A DNA stretch of 64,000 nt, taken from the NCBI GenBank assembly GCA_045537045.1, contig JAZSOS010000008.1, forward strand, positions 8,321-72,320. The letters are read 5' to 3'. This document shows positions 48,767 to 58,037 of the stretch, in pieces. Each line of letters starts with the position of its first letter. The stretch's first letter is position 1. Origin of the DNA: SIG480 sp045537045 (GTDB lineage: Bacteria; Bacillota; Clostridia; Oscillospirales; JAAYXM01). A program made the translations under genes and the position numbers. The notes under the pieces are model-generated. The model searched no databases and had not been told where the DNA came from. It saw only the letters and a list, made by a program, of their open reading frames with translations.

Positions 48767-51700
48767 CTTCCGTTCCCTCCCCATCGTTTATTATATCGGT
48801 AAGCTTCACACTGCACAGCTCGCGCTTTATATCTCCGCTTCGCTCCTCATCAAACGCACAAACAGCTTTGTATTCACAAAAATCGCACGAGCTTCTGCCC
48901 TTGTGAACATAGGGGTTCGGCTCTATCTCGCCGCGGGAAAGCTCGTCCCCTATCTCCGCAAGAATCTGCTTCATCCGCGCCTTAACCGAATCAAACTGAG
49001 CACTCGTCAGCACTACCGAGCCGCGTTTTAGTGCGCCTTTTTTATCAACTGTTGCAGGAATGTATTCCTTATTCTCCCCGCCTTCCATTGCCTCAATAAT
49101 GTGCATATCGCGCAGTATTACACCCTCGCGCCGGCTCGGTTTTGCGCCTTCGCCGCGGGCGCGGTTTGCCTCACGTGCTATCGGAACGTACATAACCCCC
49201 GCCGCCTGCGGTGTTTTCCCGAAATACTCTTTTCCCATTTCCTCAAGCGCAAACATATAGAGAAGCATCTGCATTCCTATTCCGTTCACCGTCTCTTCAA
49301 GGGAAAATTCTTTCTTTCCGGATTTATAATCTATAACCCGGAAATAGAGCTTTCCGTCAAGCTCGTATGTATCGACTCTGTCCACCGCACCGCGGAGAAG
49401 AACGGTTGACTCCTCGCCATTTATTTCAATCGGCGGAAGGTCACCCTCCGCACCGGAAAATTTGACCTCGAACCCACTCGGCACAAACTTTCCCTTTGCA
49501 AGCTCGCGACAGATATCCTCTACCGCTTTTTTTACCGACTGCGTAAGGCGCGATATGAGAAACTCCATCCTTGCCGAGAGCTTTCCTCCCGCAGAGAATG
49601 AGCGCGCGGTGTATTCACGGCATGCCTCTTCTGTAAGTGCGAGGGCATGAGATACGTCAAAATTCTGCTCTTTTGTAAGACAGGATATCACCCTCTCAAG
49701 AACATAGTGCATAAGGCTTCCGGCTTCAATCGGCGAGATTTCCGCACGGCCGCGTACCTCTGCATCAAGTCCGTACTTTAAGAAATATGCGTATCTGCAC
49801 GACGAGAAAAGGTCAGCACGCGATGCGCTGAGCTTTATCTTTCTTCCGAATATCGCCTCTATGTTTTCGCGGTTGTTTATCGGTCCGCGGGAAAGGTCTC
49901 CCGTCTGCCGCACATTATTAAGCTTTCCGGAATACTCTTCATCTTCTTCCCACACGGAAAGATATCTTCCCGAAGCGATGCTCTCGTCAAAACACGGTAT
50001 TTTCGCGCGTAGGCGGGCATCGGAGAGCGACATTCCTTCTTCGGTCTTTCCGTAAACCGAGCGGATTTTCGATACCACAGGAGATTCCTCTCGCGGCTCG
50101 CCGTTCGTACCTACCGCCGATGAACTTATGTATAGTCCCTTTTCCGCTGAACAAAGCGCGCTGTGTATTGTTCTGTATTCCTCAAATATGCGCTCGCACA
50201 TGCCGGGAGCCAGCTCTATACCGAAATCGGAAAGGGAAAGTCTGTCGCTGTCGGATATCAGCCCTGCGCTCTCTGCACCTTTCGGGAACGCGCCGTCATT
50301 TGCGCCAAGGATAATACGAAAGCCGCATCTTGTTCCCTCGGCACGCGAAATGTCGGACACCGAAACCGTGTCAATCGCCGCGGGAATGGTGGATAAGCTC
50401 TCCTCGGACACGACGAGCCGGAACAAATGATACAGCTCTTCTGCGTCAAGCTTCTTCTCTCCCACACTCTTGCCGATGCTGTCAATAACCCCGCAAATAA
50501 CCTCAGTCAACGCATCATATTCCTGTGCACAGGCGAGTCTTCCTTCGGTTTCAGCGATATATGCATATGCCGAGATTCTCCGCGGCAGGTTTATTTCGTT
50601 TATGAAATCATACAGCGCCTCAGCACACGCTTTGCCCGTTTTCCCTTCCTCTATCGCCTTGGCAAGCCTTGTTATAGGGGCGTAGATCTTTTTTCTTGCA
50701 CGGTTTACCGTTTTAAGAAGGGCATCGCTTTCCGGCGTGTTTTCTGCCGATATTCCGAGAGGATTGCGCGCAAAATCGCATCCGTTGTTCCACTCTGATG
50801 CCTTAGGCGACCATGTGTACATATAATTTTCAAACGCAGAAAGTGTGCGCGCGCATATACCTGAAAATCCTGTTTTCACGTACTCCATAACCGCATCGCG
50901 GCGAAATCCGCGCAAAACACAGTCAAGCGCCGCAATAATCAGCGCAACCGGTGGTTTTGAAGTCAGCGGTGTGTCATCACTTATATATACCGGTATGCCG
51001 TAGCGCGAAAGGACGCTTTCGCAGACGGAAAGATACTCATCTCCCCCACAGACGGCAACCGCGAAATCGTTAAACCTCGCGCCGGCGCGAACGCGGTCAA
51101 GAATATACGCCGCCGCCTTTTCGCACTCTTCAAACGCACCGGAAGCACGCGCGATGTGTATATTCTCTGCACTTCCCGCAAAGCTTTCGCCATCCTCGCA
51201 AAACAGCGCACGGTCAAGGAATGTGAGGGCGTCCGTGCTTTCTTTTTCGAGATACACTTCGTCATATTTCACGCCGTTCTTCTTGCATATCTCAAGAATA
51301 CGTTTTTTCGTGTTGTACGTCTTGTCAAATATCCCGTTTTCCATCCCCTCGTCATACTCACGTGGAAGCGGGAGCGCAATATATACGTCCCGAGCCTTTG
51401 CTGCGGCAGAGTCGAGAATGTCAAACTCCGCGGCAGTAAAGCCGGAAAATCCGTCGAGATACAGCGTTTTGTCTTGCCAGAAATCATTTATGTGCAAGCT
51501 CTCTGCAATAAATCCCAGCTCGTCGTATGCATCAAACTCATCCTCGGAAAGCTCATTTTCGTATGCCGCATATATAAGTGCAAGCTCCGAAAGCTTTTTT
51601 CCGCTCATTCCATCCATATCCTTTGACGCGGAAGAAAGCGCGCGCGGAGATACGCCGTATGCCTTAAGCTCGTCAATTGCCTGGAGTAACTCCGGCAAAC

Positions 51701-52037
51701 GGTCAGGACGCGATGCGCTTTTTGACAGCACGGAAAGCTCTGCACACACTACACGCACCGCAGAATGAAGCATAAGCATGCGTCTGCCTCCGCTGACAGC
51801 AACGGCACACACACCTCCGTTTTCGCTCTTTACACGCGTGGCGAGACGGCGAAAGCTCGTCACCTCGCTGTATGCAGAAACCGTATTTCCGCATACACTG
51901 CACAACAGTCTCTCCATAGAATGAGACTGCTGCTCAGGAACAAGAAAAATAGTTCCCGTCTCGCGGCGTTCCCTTATTTTATCAATTATGTAAGTTGTTT
52001 TTCCGCTCTCAATGCGGCCAAGAACAAAATGAAGCAT
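48759..52037 (-). CDS. addB: ATP-dependent helicase/deoxyribonuclease subunit B
   Basis: 1092 aa. Partner of AddA; recognises Chi-like sites and cuts the other strand. An N-terminal Walker A G-R-I-E-S-G-K-T (7-14), an inactivated helicase middle, and a C-terminal nuclease with V-I-D-Y-K-S-G-K. The iron-sulfur cysteines are visible: one in S-S-C-R-Y-A-Y-F and three in C-D-F-C-E-Y-K-A-V-C. ATG 52037 has GGAGG nine bases upstream; a longer frame to 52082 has none. Confidence 0.95.
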   Translation of the reverse strand: MLHFVLGRIESGKTTYIIDKIRERRETGTIFLVPEQQSHSMERLLCSVCGNTVSAYSEVTSFRRLATRVKSENGGVCAVAVSGGRRMLMLHSAVRVVCAELSVLSKSASRPDRLPELLQAIDELKAYGVSPRALSSASKDMDGMSGKKLSELALIYAAYENELSEDEFDAYDELGFIAESLHINDFWQDKTLYLDGFSGFTAAEFDILDSAAAKARDVYIALPLPREYDEGMENGIFDKTYNTKKRILEICKKNGVKYDEVYLEKESTDALTFLDRALFCEDGESFAGSAENIHIARASGAFEECEKAAAYILDRVRAGARFNDFAVAVCGGDEYLSVCESVLSRYGIPVYISDDTPLTSKPPVALIIAALDCVLRGFRRDAVMEYVKTGFSGICARTLSAFENYMYTWSPKASEWNNGCDFARNPLGISAENTPESDALLKTVNRARKKIYAPITRLAKAIEEGKTGKACAEALYDFINEINLPRRISAYAYIAETEGRLACAQEYDALTEVICGVIDSIGKSVGEKKLDAEELYHLFRLVVSEESLSTIPAAIDTVSVSDISRAEGTRCGFRIILGANDGAFPKGAESAGLISDSDRLSLSDFGIELAPGMCERIFEEYRTIHSALCSAEKGLYISSSAVGTNGEPREESPVVSKIRSVYGKTEEGMSLSDARLRAKIPCFDESIASGRYLSVWEEDEEYSGKLNNVRQTGDLSRGPINNRENIEAIFGRKIKLSASRADLFSSCRYAYFLKYGLDAEVRGRAEISPIEAGSLMHYVLERVISCLTKEQNFDVSHALALTEEACREYTARSFSAGGKLSARMEFLISRLTQSVKKAVEDICRELAKGKFVPSGFEVKFSGAEGDLPPIEINGEESTVLLRGAVDRVDTYELDGKLYFRVIDYKSGKKEFSLEETVNGIGMQMLLYMFALEEMGKEYFGKTPQAAGVMYVPIAREANRARGEGAKPSRREGVILRDMHIIEAMEGGENKEYIPATVDKKGALKRGSVVLTSAQFDSVKARMKQILAEIGDELSRGEIEPNPYVHKGRSSCDFCEYKAVCAFDEERSGDIKRELCSVKLTDIINDGEGTEDE

Positions 52038-52086
52038 TATTTTCTGCCTCCGCTTATTTATTCTGTATAAATAGTATATCATAATA

Positions 52087-52115
52087 TTGTCTTTTCGGCA
52101 AATTTAATGTATACT
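52087..52115 (+). promoter_or_regulatory. hflX promoter
   Basis: TTGTCT (52087-52092), 17 nt, TATACT (52110-52115); divergent from addB. Confidence 0.65.
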
Positions 52116-52145
52116 AATATTTGTACAATGTTTTCGGAGGGTTAT

Positions 52146-53420
52146 ATGGGAAACCGGAATGAAGAAAAAAGAGAGCGCGCCATTCTTATCGGCCTGGACG
52201 CCGATATATATACCGACACGGAAAAATGCGATGACTCGTCAATGGACGAGCTTTCCGAGCTTCTCTCTACCGCGGGCGGAGACGAGGTTGCACGCGTTAT
52301 CCAACACCGCGCTTCTCCCGAACCTAAAACCTTTATCGGAACAGGCAAAGCGCGTGAGCTTGCGGAATTTGCAGAGCAGAATGATATAGATCTCGCCGTA
52401 TTTGACAACGAGCTTTCCCCTGCGCAGACAAAGAACTTAGAAGACATTCTCGGCGTGCGGGTTATCGACCGCTCAACGCTTATCCTCGATATATTTGCTT
52501 CCCGCGCCCAGTCCCGCGAAGGTCGCCTTCAGGTAGAGCTTGCACAATATAAATATTTGCTCCCACGCCTTACGGGCAGAGGAACGGCGCTTTCCCGTCT
52601 CGGTGGCGGTATCGGAACACGCGGTCCCGGTGAAACGAAGCTTGAAACCGACCGCCGGCATATCCGCCGCCGCATATCAAAGATAGAGGAAGAGCTTGAA
52701 ACGGTGATGCGCGTGCGCGGCGAGCAGCGGCGCGGACGTATAAGGCGCGAAGTCCCGCTCGTTTCCCTCATCGGCTACACAAATGCCGGAAAATCCACGC
52801 TTTTAAACGCACTTACCGGCTCTGATATACACGCGGCAAACCGCCTTTTTGATACTCTTGATACAACAACGCGCAAATTCCCGGTAAGCGACACAGCATC
52901 TGTCCTGCTTTCCGACACCGTCGGCTTTATAAGGAAGCTTCCACATCATCTTACCCGCGCTTTCCGCGCAACGCTTGAAGAGCTTTTGCACGCAGATCTG
53001 CTTTTGCACGTTGTCGACGCGTCAAATCCGGAGGCGGCGGCACACTGCGCGGTTGTTGACGAGGTAATAAAAACTCTCGGTGCAGACAATATCCCGCGTC
53101 TTTATGTATTCAACAAATGCGACCTTCTTCCCGATACGTCGCACTTCTCACACGAGCGTGACACCGTATGCATCTCTGCCCACACAGGCGCAGGCTTTGA
53201 CGAGCTTAAAAATGAAATCTGCCGCATACTCTCACTTTCTTCCCGCCGCGCGGAATTTGATATTCCGTATTCTAAATCTGCACTTGTTGACATTCTTCAC
53301 CGCGATGCAAAGGTTCTCTCCACAGAATACCTTGACAATGCCATCAGAATATGCGCAGTAACAGATGACCGTATCTATTCTCAGATTATGAAACAGCTTG
53401 GAGGCGACAGCAATGGATAA
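52146..53420 (+). CDS. hflX: GTPase HflX
   Basis: 424 aa. Ribosome-splitting GTPase active under stress. An N-terminal nucleotide-binding part (G-T-G-K-A-R-E-L, V-I-D-R-S-T-L-I-L-D-I-F-A-S-R-A), the R-L-G-G-G-I-G-T-R-G-P-G-E-T-K-L-E linker, and a GTPase with G-Y-T-N-A-G-K-S-T (about 209), D-T-V-G-F-I and N-K-C-D. ATG 52146 with GGAGGG is preferred to the upstream in-frame start at 52107, which lies in the promoter region. Confidence 0.95.
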   Translation: MGNRNEEKRERAILIGLDADIYTDTEKCDDSSMDELSELLSTAGGDEVARVIQHRASPEPKTFIGTGKARELAEFAEQNDIDLAVFDNELSPAQTKNLEDILGVRVIDRSTLILDIFASRAQSREGRLQVELAQYKYLLPRLTGRGTALSRLGGGIGTRGPGETKLETDRRHIRRRISKIEEELETVMRVRGEQRRGRIRREVPLVSLIGYTNAGKSTLLNALTGSDIHAANRLFDTLDTTTRKFPVSDTASVLLSDTVGFIRKLPHHLTRAFRATLEELLHADLLLHVVDASNPEAAAHCAVVDEVIKTLGADNIPRLYVFNKCDLLPDTSHFSHERDTVCISAHTGAGFDELKNEICRILSLSSRRAEFDIPYSKSALVDILHRDAKVLSTEYLDNAIRICAVTDDRIYSQIMKQLGGDSNG

Positions 53421-54033
53421 CTTTAAAATCCCGGCAGGAGACGGCATCGCCGAATTTGTAGAAAAGCGCTCGCGCTTCATCGGACATGTTAAATATACGA
53501 CAACCGAGGAGGAGGCTCTCTCATTTATCGCGGAGATAAATGAGAGGCACAAATCCGCAACGCACAATGTTTATGCATATACTCTGCGCAGCAACAATAT
53601 TATGAGATATTCCGACAACGGAGAGCCGCAAGGCACGGCGGGACTTCCCACGCTTGATGTATTCCGCAAGGAAGAGGTTTTTGACGTTTGCTGCGTTGTC
53701 ACCCGCTATTTCGGCGGAACGCTTCTCGGCACGGGCGGTCTTGTGCGCGCATATTCCCACGCTGCGAAAATCGCGCTTGATGCCGCCGGAATCGCCGTTA
53801 TGCGCTTATGGACGGACGGGAGCATGAACGTCCCGTATAATTTATTTGAGATAGTACAAAAAGTTGTCACATCTTTTGGTGCAACGATAACCTCAACCGA
53901 CTACGTCGCAGAGGTAACGCTTCAGTTTCTTATCCCCACCGAAGAATTTGACGCGCTTTCCGCAAAGGTGTTTGACACAACCTCCGGCAGAGTTCTCACC
54001 CGCCGCGGAGAGGATAAGTTTATGGCGGTATAG
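53413..54033 (+). CDS. YigZ/IMPACT family protein
   Basis: 206 aa. Two-domain family: an N-terminal IMPACT domain with K-R-S-R-F-I-G, T-H-N-V-Y-A-Y, S-D-N-G-E-P-Q-G-T-A-G and V-V-T-R-Y-F-G-G-T-L-L-G-T-G-G-L-V-R-A-Y, then a small ferredoxin-like domain. Role in bacteria is unsettled, perhaps in translation or stress. ATG 53413 has GGAGG eight bases upstream and overlaps the hflX stop by eight bases, so the pair is co-translated. Confidence 0.92.
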   Translation: MDNFKIPAGDGIAEFVEKRSRFIGHVKYTTTEEEALSFIAEINERHKSATHNVYAYTLRSNNIMRYSDNGEPQGTAGLPTLDVFRKEEVFDVCCVVTRYFGGTLLGTGGLVRAYSHAAKIALDAAGIAVMRLWTDGSMNVPYNLFEIVQKVVTSFGATITSTDYVAEVTLQFLIPTEEFDALSAKVFDTTSGRVLTRRGEDKFMAV

Positions 54034-54106
54034 TCTGTTTTTTCTCTCACTGCGCTTTTTGACGACTTTTGTCGCACACTTTTATCCACTTTTTTCATAA
54101 AAAAGG

Positions 54107-54135
54107 TTGACATTTAATTTGAAATATGGTATTCT
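54107..54135 (+). promoter_or_regulatory. tRNA-Leu/tRNA-fMet promoter
   Basis: TTGACA (54107-54112), 17 nt, TATTCT (54130-54135). Confidence 0.7.
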
Positions 54136-54172
54136 ATTATGGCACGATAAAAGTGCACGTCGCGTGACACCT

Positions 54173-54259
54173 GCCGCTGTGGTGGAATCGGCAGACACAA
54201 AGGACTTAAAATCCTTCGATAGAAATATCGTACCGGTTCAAGTCCGGTCAGCGGCACCA
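54173..54259 (+). tRNA. tRNA-Leu, anticodon TAA
   Basis: Class II tRNA with a long variable arm. Acceptor GCCGCTG faces CAGCGGC, then A and CCA. Anticodon loop CTTAAAA reads TAA. Confidence 0.94.
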
Positions 54260-54266
54260 TATATAT

Positions 54267-54343
<77 letters not shown>

Positions 54344-54345
54344 TA

Positions 54346-54386
54346 AAGAAACACGCTATCCAATGGATGGCGTGTTTCTTTGTTAT
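54346..54386 (+). terminator. tRNA pair terminator
   Basis: AAAGAAACACGC/GCGTGTTTCTTT with an inner stem, directly after tRNA-fMet. Confidence 0.8.
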
Positions 54387-54458
54387 TGCAGAAGCCGCAT
54401 TATGCTTGCAAACTCGGGCTCTAAAACCTCAATTATATCATCCAAAAGGAGAATAGCT

Positions 54459-55037
54459 ATGACAAATTCAATAGAATTTACAAAAGGGAATTGGGAAAAT
54501 CTTTTTGAATATGCATATACAAAGCGTTTCCCGTTTACTCCCAAATTTATCCAGGAAGAAGACTGTATCTCAAACGGAAGAAATCCCAAAATGCAAGAAG
54601 GTTTTGACTATACTACCATTATGACGAAGGAAAAACTCGGTGCAGGCACAAAAATGTGGCTTACTTGTTCTTTTGAGGAGTACGGTGCACCACTCATCAC
54701 TTTGACAGATATACTTGAAAAGGACGAAAACGGCAACTTGATCTACGACAAATGCCACGAGGTTGTTCTTTGGGAAAAAGGATTAAATGTCTGGGATATT
54801 TTTGTTGAAGGCGGTCAGATAAAATGGAACAAGCTTTTATTTGCAGATTTCTCTGTTGCAACGAATACAAAACATGAAATTTATCTTGAGATTATGGATA
54901 AATATGTGAATGTATCCGTAGGCAAAGAGAATATTCTTTTAAGAATTGATAATTTACCCGAAAAAGTTTACATAGGAATCACGGGATGTGAAAACATAAA
55001 TAGGTTTTACAACGTAAAAATCGAAACAGCAGAATAA
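54459..55037 (+). CDS. Soluble beta-rich protein, possibly concanavalin-like
   Basis: 192 aa, no signal peptide. The alternation of strands and the closing K-H-E-I-Y-L-E-I-M...V-N-V-S-V-G-K...V-Y-I-G-I-T-G-C-E-N-I-N-R-F-Y-N-V-K-I-E resembles LamG/DUF1961-type jelly-roll domains that bind or cut sugars, but no catalytic motif is evident. ATG 54459 has AAAGGAG; the frame open from 54363 runs through the tRNA terminator. AT-richer than its neighbours. Confidence 0.7.
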   Translation: MTNSIEFTKGNWENLFEYAYTKRFPFTPKFIQEEDCISNGRNPKMQEGFDYTTIMTKEKLGAGTKMWLTCSFEEYGAPLITLTDILEKDENGNLIYDKCHEVVLWEKGLNVWDIFVEGGQIKWNKLLFADFSVATNTKHEIYLEIMDKYVNVSVGKENILLRIDNLPEKVYIGITGCENINRFYNVKIETAE

Positions 55038-55095
55038 TACTGCAGCGGATGAAGCAAATGCTCCATCCGCCTTTTCTATGCTTTACTTATCCTTC

Positions 55096-56634
55096 TCAGC
55101 GTTTTTTAGGGATAATAACCATTCTTCCACACGATAAGGTTGCATCATCCGTAATATCGTTGGCAAGCTTTATTTCTCCCACGGTCGTTCTGTACTCCTT
55201 TGCCAAAGACCAGATATCACATTCTCTTGCAAGGCGCTTCACTATAACGCTCGGCGCACTGTCGATACCCCGCACGTTTTCCGTATCAACGAATATCTCG
55301 GAAATTACGGGTACGGAGATTTCCTCTGTCTCAGTCATTTCAAAATCCGTAAAGAAACGGACATTTATCTCACCGGACGCGCCAACGGATGCACTCTTTG
55401 ATGAAACAGATGCCCTTGCGTCGTATTTATGTGCAGTATCCAGAGGCATCGGGCATACAACGCTGCTTCTGCGCGATGCGTTATATATTCCGTCATCCTC
55501 GCCGATGTACATAACGGTTATCGCAGCATCGCTGCAAAGCACCTCTCCCCCTTCATCCCTGCGGTGGGCTGGCGGCATAAGGCTGACGTTTACATCTATA
55601 ACGCTCTTTACGCCGGTTCCCGCCTCAATGCTTTCAGTTACTGCAACCCGTTTTTCCGGCTTTGCGCACAGTGATGAGCACTTTTCTGCGCAGCGGCGTA
55701 CATCAATATCCGCCTTTGTGCTGTACACATCGTCAACAATTGCAGCGGTCTCGCGCGAGAGAACAAGCACCGCTGCATCTGCGGCAATGCTTGCCGTCAT
55801 ATAATGCGCTTTACCTGCCGCATCATACTGCGGTTCAAGCTCAAATCCCGTGACGGAAAGAGATATTTTAAGGTCGTTTTCCTCATTCAAACCTTCAATG
55901 TCGATTATCTGAGAAAACGGAAGCTCATATTCGCCGCAGCCTATTGAATCGTCCTCGTTTTCGTACACATAGGTTATATACGCATTGCCTTTCATAATGG
56001 TCTTGTTCCCGATAATCTTTGTGTCGGTCACCTTCAGATTTACGGAAGACGTGAGAAGCCCGTTCATCCCGCTCTCTGCCGATGAAAGCTCAATATCATC
56101 ACTGACGGTAAATCCCTTATCACGGAAATTTTGCGGGTTATACATGGAAACCGTGCTTTTTTTGGTGCAAATCCCAAACTCATCACCGTCCGGAATATCA
56201 CGGCAGAACGAGAACTCCCGTTCGCCGTAAGCACAGACGGAAAGCTCCACATTCGCGCGAACGGAAATTTTCCGCGGGTTTATCTCACGAACATCAAACG
56301 AGCGCAGGAGGACATTTGCACTTATCTTTGACAAATCGTTTACGCCCGGTGCATCGATAACATACGCAAAAGGCATCAGAACTTCAAGCTTTCTTACTTT
56401 TTTCTCGCCTTCCGCTATGTAAAGCACCGCACCCTTTATGTTTCCGCCTACATCAATTTTTCCGTCCCGTGCACTCTTGTCCCTTAAAAATGCGTCCGCG
56501 CTTCCCTTTACTATCCGCATAATATCGGGGCTGTGGTCGGGTACAATCATCTCTGTATTTTCTTCATGCAGACTGCTTCCGCAAAAAACGCACTCAAGAC
56601 GCTTTGTTACCTTCTTTTCAAGACTAAGCTCCAA
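55096..56634 (-). CDS. sipL: SipL-like spore coat protein (DUF3794 repeats plus LysM)
   Basis: 512 aa. Three DUF3794 beta-rich units fill most of the chain (first with V-P-D-H-S-P-D-I-M-R-I near residue 30), and a LysM domain closes it (about 468-512: D-I-W-S-L-A-K-E-Y...V-I-I-P-K). In Clostridium difficile SipL uses this LysM domain to hold the coat ATPase SpoIVA to the forespore. TTG 56634 lies seven bases after GGAGAG; no in-frame ATG fits better. Confirms a sporulation programme. A mobile-repeat lies 32 bases upstream, so the promoter is probably inside or beyond it. Confidence 0.85.
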   Translation of the reverse strand: MELSLEKKVTKRLECVFCGSSLHEENTEMIVPDHSPDIMRIVKGSADAFLRDKSARDGKIDVGGNIKGAVLYIAEGEKKVRKLEVLMPFAYVIDAPGVNDLSKISANVLLRSFDVREINPRKISVRANVELSVCAYGEREFSFCRDIPDGDEFGICTKKSTVSMYNPQNFRDKGFTVSDDIELSSAESGMNGLLTSSVNLKVTDTKIIGNKTIMKGNAYITYVYENEDDSIGCGEYELPFSQIIDIEGLNEENDLKISLSVTGFELEPQYDAAGKAHYMTASIAADAAVLVLSRETAAIVDDVYSTKADIDVRRCAEKCSSLCAKPEKRVAVTESIEAGTGVKSVIDVNVSLMPPAHRRDEGGEVLCSDAAITVMYIGEDDGIYNASRRSSVVCPMPLDTAHKYDARASVSSKSASVGASGEINVRFFTDFEMTETEEISVPVISEIFVDTENVRGIDSAPSVIVKRLARECDIWSLAKEYRTTVGEIKLANDITDDATLSCGRMVIIPKKR

Positions 56635-56666
56635 TTTATATCTCTCCTTTTTATTTCATTTTCAAC

Positions 56667-56943
56667 TAAGTCGAGGGGACACGAATACCTCAAGCCTTAA
56701 ACTTGTTAAATTCTTATACTTTAAATTTGTCCTCCTCGCAAGGCGCCGGCCTTGCTTCGTCCTTCGCATTTAAATTATTTAAAATTTTCCTGCGTTTAAG
56801 GTCGGAGAGTTTAAAAACGAAAATTTCTGATGAAATACAAAGAAAATTCAAAAATAATACTTCCGTATATTTGCAGAATTTTCTGCAGCAGTTCGCTGAA
56901 ATTACGTTTTTAAACCTTAAGGTATTCGTATCCCCTCGACTTA
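56667..56943. mobile_element. MITE-like element, 277 bp with 24-bp terminal inverted repeats
   Basis: TAAGTCGAGGGGACACGAAT with ACCT (56667-56690) is matched on the other strand at 56943-56920 with one difference (a T for the C after GGGGA). A TA at each outer edge could be the duplicated target. Inside are an AT-rich core, a small stem GCAAGG/CCTTGC and only short, unsupported frames (86-87 codons that run over the ends). No transposase, so non-autonomous. Confidence 0.65.
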
Positions 56944-56982
56944 AGTATATTGTGATAAAAATATAAATATTCAAATTTTCTC

Positions 56983-57011
56983 TTGCAATTTTGGAAAAAG
57001 AGTGCTATAAT
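56983..57011 (+). promoter_or_regulatory. thi operon promoter
   Basis: TTGCAA (56983-56988), 17 nt, TATAAT (57006-57011). Confidence 0.75.
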
Positions 57012-57025
57012 GCATTCGACAATTA

Positions 57026-57116
57026 AATACAGGGGAGCTTGTTTTCAGGCTGAGAGGAAGTAATTGAGCTTCGACCCTTATACCTGATTTGGATAATGCC
57101 AACGTAGGAAGTTATA
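57026..57116 (+). ncRNA. TPP (THI-box) riboswitch
   Basis: All conserved blocks are present: the GGGGAGC start, GGCTGAGAGGAAG (pyrimidine-sensing arm), GACCCTTATACCTGATTTGG and GATAATGCCAACGTAGGAA (pyrophosphate-sensing arm). It is followed by a terminator at 57134, so TPP should switch off the thi genes by ending transcription. Confidence 0.95.
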
Positions 57117-57133
57117 TAAAGCTCTGAAATTTT

Positions 57134-57170
57134 AGGACAGTCCTTATCGGGATTGTCCTTTTTATTTTTT
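57134..57170 (+). terminator. TPP riboswitch expression-platform terminator
   Basis: AGGACAGTCC/GGATTGTCCT (57134-57159, one mismatch) then TTTTTATTTTTTT. Confidence 0.85.
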
Positions 57171-57221
57171 TGCAAAGGAGGGTAGAAAAAGGAACGGCAA
57201 GGGAGCACTTGACGTTTTCAT

Positions 57222-57320
57222 CCGTTGCGAGGGAACCCGTGTTTCGGGGTGAGAGGAAGCAACTAAGCTTCGACCGAGCGAGGTAGATACCTCGTATTTA
57301 CTTATAAAGCGAGGAAAATA
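57222..57320 (+). ncRNA. Truncated TPP-like aptamer in front of thiW
   Basis: The part GGTGAGAGGAAGC...AAGCTTCGACC (57249-57275) closely matches the pyrimidine-sensing arm of the full riboswitch (57049-57075). The other arm, with CTGATTTGGATAATGCC, is missing; a small hairpin CGAGGT/ACCTCG (57279-57294) replaces it. The strand CCTCG (57290-57294) can pair with CGAGG at 57228-57232 (closing stem), 57279-57283 (hairpin) or 57310-57314, which is the thiW ribosome binding site. This looks like a translational switch or a decayed second riboswitch. Confidence 0.6.
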
Positions 57321-57322
57321 AA

Positions 57323-58036
57323 ATGAATAACTCAAAACATCTTCTTAAACTCATTGTTCTTTCGGTGCTTATTGCGCTGGGCGTTGTTATCTCTCCTATT
57401 CTGCGATTTGAAGGAATGTGCCCCATGGCGCACCTTATAAACATCGTGTGTTCATGTCTTTTAGGGCCGTGGTATTCCCTGCTGTGCGCACTTATCATCG
57501 GAATAATCCGCATGGCGACAATGGCAATTCCCCCGATTGCGCTGACCGGTGCAATCTTCGGTGCGTTTTTGTCCGGTGTTTTCTATAAGGTGTCGCGCGG
57601 AAAAATCATTTTCGCCGTTCTTGGAGAAATAATCGGCACGGGAATTATCGGCGCTGTTTTATCTTATCCCGTAATGACGTTTTTGTGGGGAAAAGAGGGA
57701 CTTAGCTGGCTGTTCTACGTTCCGTCCTTTATCTGCGGAACGCTCATCGGCGGAAGCATTGCATATCTCCTTCTGCGCAAGCTCTCAAATGCCGGACTTC
57801 TTTCGCGCTTTCAGGAAAAACTCGGAAGCGATGTATACAATGACGTGAGCGGGGTTTTCGGCAACTCCGCGGCTATTGCCGCGCTCGGTGCGGTTTTATG
57901 GCTCGTTATCGAAATCCTTACCGGAATTTTTAAAATGACCTCGCCTGTGTGGTCATACGTTTCAATCTCACTGCTTTCGCTGTTTCTTCTTGCCTCGGTC
58001 TTCTATTACATAATCAAAAAGAAAAAGGAGCGATGA
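57323..58036 (+). CDS. thiW: ECF transporter S component ThiW (thiazole uptake)
   Basis: 237 aa. A first part with five or six helices: L-I-A-L-G-V-V-I-S-P, F-E-G-M-C-P-M-A-H-L-I-N, L-L-G-P-W-Y-S-L and I-G-T-G-I-I-G-A-V-L match ThiW, the substrate subunit thought to import the thiazole half of thiamine with the shared ECF ATPases. An added C-terminal part (about 165-237) with two more helices is longer than usual. GCGAGG ribosome binding site eight bases before ATG 57323, see the aptamer above. First gene of the thi operon. Confidence 0.88.
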   Translation: MNNSKHLLKLIVLSVLIALGVVISPILRFEGMCPMAHLINIVCSCLLGPWYSLLCALIIGIIRMATMAIPPIALTGAIFGAFLSGVFYKVSRGKIIFAVLGEIIGTGIIGAVLSYPVMTFLWGKEGLSWLFYVPSFICGTLIGGSIAYLLLRKLSNAGLLSRFQEKLGSDVYNDVSGVFGNSAAIAALGAVLWLVIEILTGIFKMTSPVWSYVSISLLSLFLLASVFYYIIKKKKER

Positions 58037-58037
58037 T

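Noticed and set aside
54363..54458. Longer start for the 192-aa protein
   Set aside because: It would begin in the terminator of tRNA-fMet; the ATG at 54459 has a proper AAAGGAG.
56703..56974. 86-87 codon frames inside the MITE-like element
   Set aside because: They lack ribosome binding sites and run across the terminal repeats.
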